A DNA stretch of 64,000 nt. Source: Cryobacterium sp. CG_9.6. Its GTDB lineage: Bacteria; Actinomycetota; Actinomycetes; Actinomycetales; Microbacteriaceae. Location of the stretch: NCBI RefSeq assembly GCF_029893365.1, contig NZ_JARXUZ010000001.1, forward strand, positions 3,038,001 through 3,102,000, read 5' to 3'. A program made the translations under genes and the position numbers. The stretch's first letter is position 1. The number at the start of each line of letters is the position of its first letter. The notes under the pieces were generated by a model. It saw only the letters and a program-made list of their open reading frames with translations, searched no databases and was not told the DNA's origin. Positions 42,748 through 50,733 of this stretch are shown one piece after another.

Positions 42748-42813
42748 CGAAACCCGGCGGGACGAACTACGAAACCCCGCCCCGGCATCCGCAAATCGTC
42801 CCGCCGGGTTTCG
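42748..42813. terminator. Long hairpin between convergent operons
   Basis: CGAAACCCGGCGGGACGA (42748-42765) and TCGTCCCGCCGGGTTTCG (42796-42813) are perfect 18-bp inverted arms around 30 bp. It lies between the module B end and the module C end, which run towards each other, so a bidirectional terminator is likely. It borders the dispersed repeat. Confidence 0.75.
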
Positions 42814-42962
42814 ACACGGGCGCGAAGTGCGTGCGCCCCGCTCAACCAGCGAGATGGGCCCGCTGGTCGAGGAGCCGGCACGCTTTTCGCCGACGTCTCG
42901 AGACCCCGTGAGCCGAAAGAGGTTTCGACTGCTCGCAAGCTCGCGCTCAACAAGCGAGGCCA
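42814..42962. repeat. Dispersed GCTGGTCGAG repeat
   Basis: A GCGCCCCGCTCAACCAGCGAG piece is followed by a full unit: GCTGGTCGAGGAGCCGGCAC, the TTCGCC...GTCTCGAGACC segment, CCCGTGAGCC, then CTGCTCGCAAGCTCGCGCTC and AACAAGCGAGG. It lies between module B and module C. Confidence 0.85.
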
Positions 42963-42965
42963 GCG

Positions 42966-43856
42966 CTAGGGGCGGGCCAGAGAGACACCGGACTCGGCCG
43001 CCAGAGCCTTGATCAGCGCAGAGGCGTTCTCCTCCGACCACCCAGCCTCCACGGCGGCATCCACATAGTGTGCCGCTGCGGTCACACTCGGCACGGCTGC
43101 CCCGAGTCCCGCCGCAAAGTCCTGAATCAGGCCCACGTCCTTCTGCATCAGCTTCAACGCAAATGACGGTGCGTAATCGTCGGCGAGCACCGCCGGGCCG
43201 ACGCCATCGAAGATCGGCGACCGAAAATCGGTCACCTTCAGCACATCAAGCACCTTCGGCAGATCCAGCCCCGCCTTCGCGGCGAGCGCGAGCGACTCCC
43301 CCAGCGCCAGCAGCTGCGACGCCACCACCAGGTTGCCCACCAGCTTCATGCGCACTCCCGAGCCGCCGGGGCCCATCAGGTGCACCGTCTCACTAATCGG
43401 CTCGAACACGTGCGCCGCCTCCGCAAACACGTCCGCGTCACCGCCCGCCACGATCCACAGTCCGCCACTGTTGGCCTCACCGCGAGAACCAAAGACAGGC
43501 GCATCGAGAAAGCGGATGCCGCGCGCGTCATATGCCGCACGCTCGGCCGCACTCACCTCGGGGCTGATGGTCGACAGGTCAATCACGATCGAGCTGGTCT
43601 CCACCACGGAGGCCAAACCATCCTCGTCGAGCACCACCGCGCGCACGGCGGCATCGTTGCTCAAGCAATACATCACGATGTCGGCCCCCGCCACGGCGGC
43701 CGCAACGCTCGGGGCAGCCGTGGCGCCCGCAGCAACAGCTTCGGCCACCGGAGCCGCCGAGCGGTTCCATACCGTTACGGTGTGCGACGCAGCGAGCAGG
43801 TTTTTGACCATGCCGAGCCCCATAGTTCCGAGGCCGAGGAATGCGATCGATGTCAT
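42966..43856 (-). CDS. Beta-hydroxyacid dehydrogenase (3-hydroxyisobutyrate dehydrogenase-like)
   Basis: A 296-aa NAD(P)-dependent dehydrogenase of the 6-phosphogluconate/3-hydroxyisobutyrate family. Seen: FLGLGTMGLGMVKNLL (Rossmann), DLSTISPEVSA, LDAPVFGSRGEANSGGLWIVAGGD (substrate loop), GPGGSGVRMKLVGNLVVAS with the catalytic Lys, and KLMQKDVGLIQ. L-threonate dehydrogenase is in the same family. ATG 43856 overlaps the DhaL stop. Last gene of the six-gene minus-strand operon; it may oxidise the sugar acid or polyol before phosphorylation. Confidence 0.9.
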   Translation of the reverse strand: MTSIAFLGLGTMGLGMVKNLLAASHTVTVWNRSAAPVAEAVAAGATAAPSVAAAVAGADIVMYCLSNDAAVRAVVLDEDGLASVVETSSIVIDLSTISPEVSAAERAAYDARGIRFLDAPVFGSRGEANSGGLWIVAGGDADVFAEAAHVFEPISETVHLMGPGGSGVRMKLVGNLVVASQLLALGESLALAAKAGLDLPKVLDVLKVTDFRSPIFDGVGPAVLADDYAPSFALKLMQKDVGLIQDFAAGLGAAVPSVTAAAHYVDAAVEAGWSEENASALIKALAAESGVSLARP

Positions 43857-44512
43857 TTGATGTTCTCTCCTGCTGTGATGAGCGCTGCCTTGGTGTTCGT
43901 GGCTTTCCACGACTGTAAGAAACGAAGGAATGCCGTGGCGCCCGGATCCTGCAGCCCAATGCTGCGCTCCTGCAGCCACGAGGCACGGCCGCGACGAGAT
44001 TGCAGTTCCTTCGAGGCGATGACTCCCGCTTCGGCGGCGTTGATCGCCGCGTCGAGGGCGCTCCCGCCGGCCGGAGCGTTCACCAGGGCGTCCGCGGCCG
44101 GGAACATGGCATCAAGAATGGTCTTGTCGCCGATCTTCGACTTGCCTCGTTGGCTGATCGATTCCGCCGCGGCCACCGCGAAGGCACCAATCTGGCCTTC
44201 AGCGAGCGACGTGGAGGGACCCCACACCTTCGAGCCGGCCAGCAGTGCGCCGGCAACGAGAGCAGCCATCGTGGACGGGTTCGCGTTGGCGAATGCTTTG
44301 GCGCAGGCCAGCACTACCTCGGCGGGAGTGGAGTCGGCCGGCAGCACGGCCAGGGCCTCTTCCACGGCTGCGGCTCCGAGCGACACGGTGATACCGAGAT
44401 CGCCATCGCCGAGGGCACGGTCAAGTTCACCCAGCTCGTCCGAGTAGCTGGTGAACTCGCCGAGGCAATTGCGAATTGCGGTACTGAGGTCATTTCCATT
44501 CATGGGGGTCAC
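43853..44512 (-). CDS. dhaL: Dihydroxyacetone kinase-type L subunit (DhaL, DAK2 domain)
   Basis: A 219-aa DAK2-domain protein that binds ADP/ATP and two Mg ions. The Asp cluster is LDRALGDGDLGITVS, and AFANANPSTMAALVAGALLAGSKVW is the nucleotide cap segment in the variant form seen in non-PTS tetrose/triose kinases. No DhaM gene is present, so the phosphate donor is presumably ATP. GTG 44512 overlaps the DhaK stop (GTGA). Confidence 0.88.
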   Translation of the reverse strand: MTPMNGNDLSTAIRNCLGEFTSYSDELGELDRALGDGDLGITVSLGAAAVEEALAVLPADSTPAEVVLACAKAFANANPSTMAALVAGALLAGSKVWGPSTSLAEGQIGAFAVAAAESISQRGKSKIGDKTILDAMFPAADALVNAPAGGSALDAAINAAEAGVIASKELQSRRGRASWLQERSIGLQDPGATAFLRFLQSWKATNTKAALITAGENIK

Positions 44513-45510
44513 GCTTCCTTGAAAAATGGTGATTCCGCCGGCGCGTTGAGCAGCGCGAGGCGCTCGTCGTTCAGCGCGAGCAGCGAGATGGAGGCTCCGG
44601 ACATTTCCAGGCTCGTGGCATATTCACCGATGTAGTTCTTGTCGATGCTGATTCCCTGCTCGGTGAGCAGCTGGTGCACGCGGCGAAAGAGCAGGTACAG
44701 CTCTTCGAGCGGTGTCGCTCCCATGCCGTTCACGAGCACGGCCACGCGGGCTCCCGACGTCAGTCCCAGGTCGGCAACGAGGCGTTCCATCAGGGTTTCC
44801 GCAATCCGATCGGCTGTTTCCACGGCTCCACGATGAAAACCGGGTTCCCCGTGGATGCCGATGCCCACCTCCATCTCGCCGTCATCGAGGTCGAAGCTCG
44901 CCTTGCCCGTGGTGGGCAGAATCGTCGGCGACAGGCCGATGCCCATGGTGGCGGTGTTGTCGATGATGTCTTCCGCCACCGCCGCCACCTGCTCGAGGGA
45001 ATCTCCGCGCTCGGCCGCAGCGCCGGCGGCCTTGAAGGCGAACATGATCCCGGCCACGCCGCGGCGGTCGGCCGCGCGTTCCTTGGGCTGGCTGGCCACG
45101 TCGTCACGGCCCACGGCGGTGAGCGTGGCGATGCCCTCCAGTTCGGCCATGTCGGTGGCGAGGTCGAAGTTGAACACGTCGCCGCCGTAGTTGCCATACA
45201 GGTAGAGCACTCCGGCCCCGCCGCTCACGGCTTTGGTTGCTTCGAGCACCTGAGCGGAGGAGGGCGACGAGAACACGTTTCCAATCGCCACCCCATCACA
45301 CAGGCCGCGGCCCACGTAGCCCTTGAAGAGGGGAAGGTGTCCGGAACCGCCTCCGGTGATGATGCCGACTTTGCCGGCGATGGGGGCATCCGCTCGAACG
45401 AGCACGCGTCGATCGCTACCCGGGGTTTTGAGGAGGCCGGGGTGGGCCAGCAGGATGCCCTCGACGAACTCGTCCACGAAGGCGCTGGGCTCATTGATTA
45501 TCTTTTTCAT
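44509..45510 (-). CDS. dhaK: Dihydroxyacetone kinase-type K subunit (DhaK, DAK1 domain)
   Basis: A 333-aa DAK1-domain protein, which binds the ketose covalently through a His. ITGGGSGHLPLFKGYVGRGLCDGVAIGNVFSSPS is the family signature; the substrate His is in MEVGIGIHGEPG (about residue 220). The kinase with DhaL phosphorylates dihydroxyacetone or related ketoses such as erythrulose. In module C the ABC importer and the dehydrogenase suggest a tetrose- or triose-derived substrate rather than free DHA. AAGGA precedes ATG. Confidence 0.92.
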   Translation of the reverse strand: MKKIINEPSAFVDEFVEGILLAHPGLLKTPGSDRRVLVRADAPIAGKVGIITGGGSGHLPLFKGYVGRGLCDGVAIGNVFSSPSSAQVLEATKAVSGGAGVLYLYGNYGGDVFNFDLATDMAELEGIATLTAVGRDDVASQPKERAADRRGVAGIMFAFKAAGAAAERGDSLEQVAAVAEDIIDNTATMGIGLSPTILPTTGKASFDLDDGEMEVGIGIHGEPGFHRGAVETADRIAETLMERLVADLGLTSGARVAVLVNGMGATPLEELYLLFRRVHQLLTEQGISIDKNYIGEYATSLEMSGASISLLALNDERLALLNAPAESPFFKEA

Positions 45511-45533
45511 GTGTATCTTGGTCCTTTTCCAGC

Positions 45534-46670
45534 TCAGGTTCGTATCAGGGAAGTGTCAGACGTCGGCGTCGCAACACCAGGCGGAGGGGTGGTCTTTGGG
45601 GGTCGTCTCGTGCGGGTGGACATGACAGAGTCGAGAATCATCACCGCGATGAGGATCACACCCTGGGCGATGGCGTACTCATACGACGAGAGTCGAATGG
45701 CGGTGAATCCGCTCGACACCACCTGCAGGGTGAGGGTGGCCAGCACCACACCGAACACCGAGGCAAAGCCGCCGGTGGGGTTCGTGCCTCCGAGCACCGC
45801 AATCACAATCACCAGCAGAACGTACGACGAGCCATAGTCAGCGGATGCGGTGGGGTTGCGTGCCAGAAACAGCACACCAGCCAGGCCCGCGAGCATGCCG
45901 CCCACGGTGTAGGTCTTCATGAGCACGGCGCGGGTGGGGATGGCCGAGTAGCGTGCCGCCACGGGGTTGGCGCCCTCCAGCTGAATCATGCGGCCCAGCG
46001 CCGTGCGGTTCACGAGCACCGCCACCAGGATGGCCGTGATCACGAAGATGATGAACAGCACCGGCACGTTGGCGAGCGCCGCTTGCCCGATGGCGCCCAG
46101 CACGGTCGGCGCCCCGTAGAGGGTCGACCCTCCGGTCCACACAATCGCGATTCCGTTGTAGATCTGCATGGTGGCCAACGTGGCCAAAATGGGGGTAATT
46201 CCCACCACGCTCACCAGGAATCCGTTGAAGGCTCCCCCGAGCATCCCCGCCCCGATCCCGGCCAGCACAATCACAAACCCGAGGCTGTTCGCCAGGTCCG
46301 GGTTGGTGGCGGCAATGGCCGTGTGCAGGGTGGAGATGGTGATGGCCGAGAAGTTGGCAATGGCCACAAGTGACAAGTCGATGCCGCCGGTGAGCATCAC
46401 CAGCATCATCGCGATGGCAATGATCCCAATTTCGGGGGCAGCAACGGCAATGTTCTGCAGGTTGATCGGGCTCAAAAACACCCGCGGGTTCAAAAAGGTG
46501 AAGAGGGCCATGGCGAGCAGGAGCGCCACCACCATGCGGCCGGCTCCCCGCTGAGCGCCGCCGGGACGCACGAAGCGTCTCGTGACGCGCCCCAGCTGAT
46601 CGTTGAGGTTTTTCAGCGGCGGGGTGTTCGAAGCGGATGCCCTCTCGCGCTTGTCCGTTGTGGGCGTCAT
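45534..46670 (-). CDS. Sugar-type ABC permease 2 (RbsC-like)
   Basis: A 378-aa permease of the ribose/xylose class: 8-10 hydrophobic segments, signature GGIDLSLVAIANFSAITIS, GFLVSVVGITPILATLATMQIYNGIAI, and AVLGGTNPTGGFASVFGVVLATL. The N-terminal 45 residues are cytoplasmic and charged, and the C-terminal TRTRRPPKTTPPPG tail is Pro-rich. ATG 46670 overlaps the other permease stop (ATGA). Confidence 0.92.
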   Translation of the reverse strand: MTPTTDKRERASASNTPPLKNLNDQLGRVTRRFVRPGGAQRGAGRMVVALLLAMALFTFLNPRVFLSPINLQNIAVAAPEIGIIAIAMMLVMLTGGIDLSLVAIANFSAITISTLHTAIAATNPDLANSLGFVIVLAGIGAGMLGGAFNGFLVSVVGITPILATLATMQIYNGIAIVWTGGSTLYGAPTVLGAIGQAALANVPVLFIIFVITAILVAVLVNRTALGRMIQLEGANPVAARYSAIPTRAVLMKTYTVGGMLAGLAGVLFLARNPTASADYGSSYVLLVIVIAVLGGTNPTGGFASVFGVVLATLTLQVVSSGFTAIRLSSYEYAIAQGVILIAVMILDSVMSTRTRRPPKTTPPPGVATPTSDTSLIRT

Positions 46671-47713
46671 GAGGCCAGCTCCTGCTCTGTCTTCTGCTCC
46701 GTGTCGAGGTCCTGAATCACGCGCATGCGTCGGGCATCCCGTCTGGCGGCAATGGCCTGGATGCCCACACCCACCACGAGCAGCACGCCCACGGCGGTGC
46801 GCAGCCAGGCGCTCGGCACGCCCACCAGCAGCAGGCTGTTCTTGATCACCTGCACGAGGAGGACTCCGAGCACGGTGCCGGTCACCGAACCGCGACCCCC
46901 GAAGATGGCGGCACCACCGAGGATCACGGCGGCAATGATGTCGAGCTCCCCGCCCACCAGGTCGCGCGGATTGGCGCTGCGGCTGAGCACAATATGAATG
47001 ACACCCGCGATGGCGGCGAGCGCACCGACGAGCATGTACACCGAGATCTGGGTGCGCTTCACCTGAAAACCGGCGCGGCGGGCCGCTTCAATGTCGCCGC
47101 CAATGGCATAGAGGGAACGTCCGAACATGGTGCGCTTCAGCATCCACCCTACGGCCAGGCACAGCACCAGAACGGGAACAACCAGTACGTGCAGGTAGGC
47201 CCGCCCAATGTCGGTGGTGATGTCGAACAGGTTGCTGGTGGCGAGGTCGGCCATCGACTTGGGCAGATCCGCGTAGTAGGTGGCTCCCACGTAGGTGTAC
47301 ATCGCGCCGAAGAAGATCCCCTGGGTACCGAGGGTCACAATCAGCGTGGGCAGGTTGAACCGGGCAATCACCACACCGTTGATCAGCCCCAGAGCTGCTC
47401 CCACCCCGATGGCAATGAGGAAGATGCCCGGCAGACCCGGGTCAAAGCCGGCGCTCAGGCAGAACGTCACCGTGGAGTAGCCAGCAAAGATGGCAATCGC
47501 GGCGAAGGACACATCGATGCCGCCGGTAATCACCACGATCAGAACGCCGAGGGCAAAGATCACCGGAACGATGGAGCTTCGCAAAATGGAGAACCCGGTA
47601 TTGAGGGTGAAGAATGTAGGGTTGGCGATCGACATCGCCACAATGAGTCCGAGCAGCACTAGGGCGAGGACGCCCTCGTTGTTGGTACCGCGGAGTTTGC
47701 GTGCGAGTTCCAT
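46667..47713 (-). CDS. Sugar-type ABC permease 1 (RbsC-like)
   Basis: A 348-aa RbsC-type permease: GVLIVVITGGIDVSFAAIAIFAGYS, GVVIARFNLPTLIVTLGTQGIFFGAMY, YAIGGDIEAARRAGFQVKRTQISVYMLVG and ILGGAAIFGGRGSVTGTVLGVLLVQV. ATG 47713 shares one base with the ATPase stop (TAATG), which sets the start; longer frames overlap the ATPase. A different permease follows, so the importer has a heterodimeric channel. Confidence 0.92.
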   Translation of the reverse strand: MELARKLRGTNNEGVLALVLLGLIVAMSIANPTFFTLNTGFSILRSSIVPVIFALGVLIVVITGGIDVSFAAIAIFAGYSTVTFCLSAGFDPGLPGIFLIAIGVGAALGLINGVVIARFNLPTLIVTLGTQGIFFGAMYTYVGATYYADLPKSMADLATSNLFDITTDIGRAYLHVLVVPVLVLCLAVGWMLKRTMFGRSLYAIGGDIEAARRAGFQVKRTQISVYMLVGALAAIAGVIHIVLSRSANPRDLVGGELDIIAAVILGGAAIFGGRGSVTGTVLGVLLVQVIKNSLLLVGVPSAWLRTAVGVLLVVGVGIQAIAARRDARRMRVIQDLDTEQKTEQELAS

Positions 47714-49227
47714 TAGGCCGACATCCGCTCTTGAATGGTGTCCACAGAGATTTGGTCTCCTTCGAGAACGTGGGTGAGTCGACCATTGCGAATCACCAGC
47801 ACGCGGTGGCACGAGGCCACGAGTTCCGGGGCGTCATCGGAGATGATGATCACCGACATACCTGTGGCCGCCTCACCGCGCAACAACTCCAGAATTTCTT
47901 CTTTTGAGCCGATGTCGACACCCACCGTGGGTCCGTTCAGCATGAGCACGGTGGGGGCCGTGGCCAACCACTTGGCGAGGACCACGCGCTGGGCGTTTCC
48001 GCCCGACAGTGTGCGAACCGGTGCTTCCGCGTGGGGGGCGTTAATCTTCAGCCCGGTAAAGAAGCGTTTGATGGTGGCCGCTGTTGCGGTGCGGCTCAGC
48101 ATGCCCCACCGGGTGCGGTGGGAGTTGAGTGAGGCGGCCACGATGTTGTCGGCAATGGACTTGTTCAGGAACAATCCCTGCGACAGGCGGTCTTCGGGAA
48201 CATAACCGATGCCTGCCCGAACGGCGTCTTGAATGGTGCGAATGGTCGCCACCTCGCCGCCCACTCGAATCTCGCCCGCATCGGCAGGTGTCACGCCAAA
48301 GAGCGCTTCCGCAATCTCGGTGCGGCCCGATCCGAGCAGTCCCGTGACGCCGAGGATTTCACCGCAGCGCAGTTGGAAGGAGATGTCGCGAAACGCACCG
48401 GCCAGAGACAGGTTGGTGACTTCGAGGGCGAGTGGTGCAGCGGCATCGAGTTCACTCACCACGCGGGATTCGTCAACCTGACGCCCGGTCATGTGGTGCG
48501 AGATGGAGCGCTGATCGAAGTCGGAGGTGGGACCGCTCACGACGCGTTGACCCGAGCGCATGATGGTGAGCCGTTGGGAGATGGCGAGCACCTCTTCGAG
48601 CTTGTGCGACACAAACATCAGCGCCACGCCCCGGGCGCGCAGGCGTTCCACGAGAGCGAAGAGTCGGCTGACTTCGGTGTGGGTGAGGGCCGTGGTGGGC
48701 TCGTCCATGATGATGGCGCGGGCGTCGTTCACGAGTGCACGGCAGATGGCGGTGAGCTGCTTGTCGGCCACCGACAGGGAGCCCACTTCGCGGTCCAGGT
48801 CGAGGTCCAGGTCGAGTTCCTGAATGATGGCTGCCGCTCGGGGCCGCACGGAGCGGGATGAATACAGGCGTCGCCCGCCGGCCACCTCGGCTGTGATCAC
48901 GATGTTCTCGGCCACGGTCAGGTTGGGAAAGAGCGAAAAGTCTTGGTAGATCACCTGGATGCCGCCCTGAATGGCCGCATGCGCATTGATGTGGTCGAAC
49001 GAGACGCCGTCAATGATGATCTCGCCGGAGTCGGGGCGCTCGGCGCCCGAAATGATCTTGATCAGGGTGGATTTGCCACACCCGTTCTCGCCGGCGAGAC
49101 AGTGCACTTCGCCGGGGATCAGATCGATGGATACATCTCTGAGGGCGGGCACTCCCCCGAAGCTTTTATTAATTCCTCGTGCGGAGACGAACGGGGTTGT
49201 CGTCGAAGCAATAGTCGTGGAATCCAC
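47713..49227 (-). CDS. Sugar ABC transporter ATP-binding protein, two NBDs (RbsA/MglA-like)
   Basis: A 504-aa fused double ATPase. NBD1 is complete: Walker A AGENGCGKST, VGSLSVADKQLTAICRAL and Walker B IIMDEPTTALT. NBD2 has the usual degenerate Walker A (GLLGSGRTE), signature TLSGGNAQRVVLAKWLA, but its Walker B reads VLMLNGPTVGVDIGSK, with Asn and Gly where DE is expected. GTG 49227 stands 7 nt behind GAAAGG. It energises the two RbsC-like permeases. A strong hairpin separates it from the binding-protein gene. Confidence 0.93.
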   Translation of the reverse strand: MDSTTIASTTTPFVSARGINKSFGGVPALRDVSIDLIPGEVHCLAGENGCGKSTLIKIISGAERPDSGEIIIDGVSFDHINAHAAIQGGIQVIYQDFSLFPNLTVAENIVITAEVAGGRRLYSSRSVRPRAAAIIQELDLDLDLDREVGSLSVADKQLTAICRALVNDARAIIMDEPTTALTHTEVSRLFALVERLRARGVALMFVSHKLEEVLAISQRLTIMRSGQRVVSGPTSDFDQRSISHHMTGRQVDESRVVSELDAAAPLALEVTNLSLAGAFRDISFQLRCGEILGVTGLLGSGRTEIAEALFGVTPADAGEIRVGGEVATIRTIQDAVRAGIGYVPEDRLSQGLFLNKSIADNIVAASLNSHRTRWGMLSRTATAATIKRFFTGLKINAPHAEAPVRTLSGGNAQRVVLAKWLATAPTVLMLNGPTVGVDIGSKEEILELLRGEAATGMSVIIISDDAPELVASCHRVLVIRNGRLTHVLEGDQISVDTIQERMSA

Positions 49228-49250
49228 AGCACTACCTTTCTTACCAGAAC

Positions 49251-49285
49251 GCTGGGGTGTGCACGTGTTTCGTGCACACCCCAGC
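49251..49285 (-). terminator. Perfect 15-bp hairpin between binding-protein and ATPase genes
   Basis: GCTGGGGTGTGCACG (49251-49265) pairs fully with CGTGCACACCCCAGC (49271-49285) around a 5-nt loop. It follows the binding-protein stop (49298) by 13 bp inside the operon. An attenuator or mRNA-stabilising 3' end would give more binding protein than membrane components. Confidence 0.85.
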
Positions 49286-49297
49286 CGGTCGAACTAC

Positions 49298-50332
49298 TTA
49301 GAAGTTGTACTTGGCTGCTGTGGCTGCGTCAGCGGCTACCGAGGCAGCACCGACGAAGACGTTGTCGTAGCCGTCCAGCTTCTTGAGCGAGTTGTAGCCC
49401 TCGATGCCGAGGTCGGTGCCGTCTTCGATGGTTCCACCGTCGGCGAGGATCAGGGCGATGGCGAGCTGTGCTTCACCGGCGAGGGCAGGATCCCAGAAGA
49501 AGATCTTGTCAATGGAGCCGTCGGCGAGGTACTGGTTGGCGACCGAGGGGATGGACGTTCCCATCACGCACACCTGGTCTTCGAGGCCTGCTTCCTGCAC
49601 GGCGCGGGCGATGCCGGGAACGTCGTTTCCGGCCGATCCCTGGAAGCCAGCGATGTTCGGGTACTTGGCCAGAACTTCCTTGGCTCGCTCGTAGGCCGTG
49701 CCCTGGTCGTCCGTGCTCTCGATCGGCGTTTCCACGCGCGTCATGTTCGGGAAGTTGGCCTGCTGGTTGTCGTAGGCGGCACCCACCCATTCCATGTGGG
49801 TCTTGGCCGTCAGGCCACCCACGAACTGCACGTACTCACCTGTGTCACCCATGCACTCGGCGAGGTTGTCCATGATCTCGGAGCCATAGGAGGGGTTGTC
49901 AAACGCCTCAATGTCGATGTCCACGTTTTCGATGCCCGTTGCCTCGTGCGAGACCACGATGATTCCCTGGTCACGGGCCTGCTTCAGCACCGAGCTGAGC
50001 GCCTCGGGCGAGTTGGGCACCACGGTGATGGCCGTGGGCTGCTGCGCAATGAGGTCCTGAACGATCTGCACCTGCTTCTCGGGGCTCACGTCGTCGGCGC
50101 CCTCCTGACGTGCATCGATGCCGGTGCGTTCTGCGAAGGACTGGACGCCCACCTCCATGCGCTGAAACCACGGGATGGTTTGGGCCTTCACGACCGTCAC
50201 CATCACCATGTCGTCAGCGGCTGGAGCTGTGCTTGATCCAGCTGCAACGCTGCCCACTGAGGAGCAACCGGTGAGCGCGATAGCGGCTCCAACGAGTAGT
50301 GCCGTGCCCCGAAGGGCGTGCTTGTGATTCAT
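49298..50332 (-). CDS. Sugar ABC transporter substrate-binding lipoprotein (RbsB-like)
   Basis: A 344-aa type I binding protein with lipobox LTGC (about residues 19-22). Seen: MVTVVKAQTIPWFQRMEVGVQSFAERTG, QVQIVQDLIAQQPTAITVVPNSPEALSSVLKQARDQGIIVVSHEA, FQGSAGNDVPGIARAVQEAGLEDQVCVMGTS; this is the RbsB/autoinducer-2 type layout. GGAG lies 8 nt before ATG 50332, which decides the start. First gene of the operon; the substrate is probably a polyol, ketose or sugar acid of module C. Confidence 0.93.
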   Translation of the reverse strand: MNHKHALRGTALLVGAAIALTGCSSVGSVAAGSSTAPAADDMVMVTVVKAQTIPWFQRMEVGVQSFAERTGIDARQEGADDVSPEKQVQIVQDLIAQQPTAITVVPNSPEALSSVLKQARDQGIIVVSHEATGIENVDIDIEAFDNPSYGSEIMDNLAECMGDTGEYVQFVGGLTAKTHMEWVGAAYDNQQANFPNMTRVETPIESTDDQGTAYERAKEVLAKYPNIAGFQGSAGNDVPGIARAVQEAGLEDQVCVMGTSIPSVANQYLADGSIDKIFFWDPALAGEAQLAIALILADGGTIEDGTDLGIEGYNSLKKLDGYDNVFVGAASVAADAATAAKYNF

Positions 50333-50410
50333 TCCGTTAACTCCTTTGTAAACGCTTCGTGACTCGGTCACGACCGGGGGCGGCACGTTTGCGATGCGCG
50401 CTAGTTGAGG

Positions 50411-50481
50411 AACATATCCGCAAACTGCACGGTACGTCAAGCGATAATGAGCACAATCTGCGCAGTTTCACGCAATTGTGC
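50411..50481 (-). promoter_or_regulatory. Promoter of the sugar ABC operon with DeoR-type operator
   Basis: On the minus strand, -35 TTGACG (50435-50440) and -10 TATGTT (50411-50416) are separated by 18 bp. Upstream lies TGCGCAGTTTCACGCA (50459-50474) within the inverted repeat GCACAAT (50451-50457) / ATTGTGC (50475-50481). The inner motif is repeated near deoR, so both promoters seem to share a regulator. Confidence 0.7.
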
Positions 50482-50629
50482 GCGTACTGTGACCAAATTC
50501 TGCGCGCGAGAATGACACATCCGCTGGGTGAAGAGCAGGAGAAATCCTGATCAACTTTATATTCGGACCAAATTTCGACCAAGACCGCTACGTCTCATCG
50601 TGAGAAAAGAAATCTCAAGAATCGTCGTC

Positions 50630-50680
50630 TGCGCGTTTTTGTTCGTATATGTGCGCGTTTTCGCGCAGAAGGCCTACAGT
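50630..50680 (+). promoter_or_regulatory. deoR promoter region with operator-like repeats
   Basis: TGCGCGTTTTCGCGCA (50652-50667) is a perfect 6-bp inverted repeat around TTTT, and TGCGCGTTTTTGTTCG (50630-50645) is a direct partial copy 22 bp upstream. A TACAGT -10-like box lies at 50675-50680. The arrangement, two or more 16-bp boxes, is usual for DeoR/GlpR-type regulators. Confidence 0.65.
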
Positions 50681-50733
50681 GGAATGATGGCGCAGCGCAC
50701 ATTCGTCAGAACAACCTCAGGGGAGCCACACGC

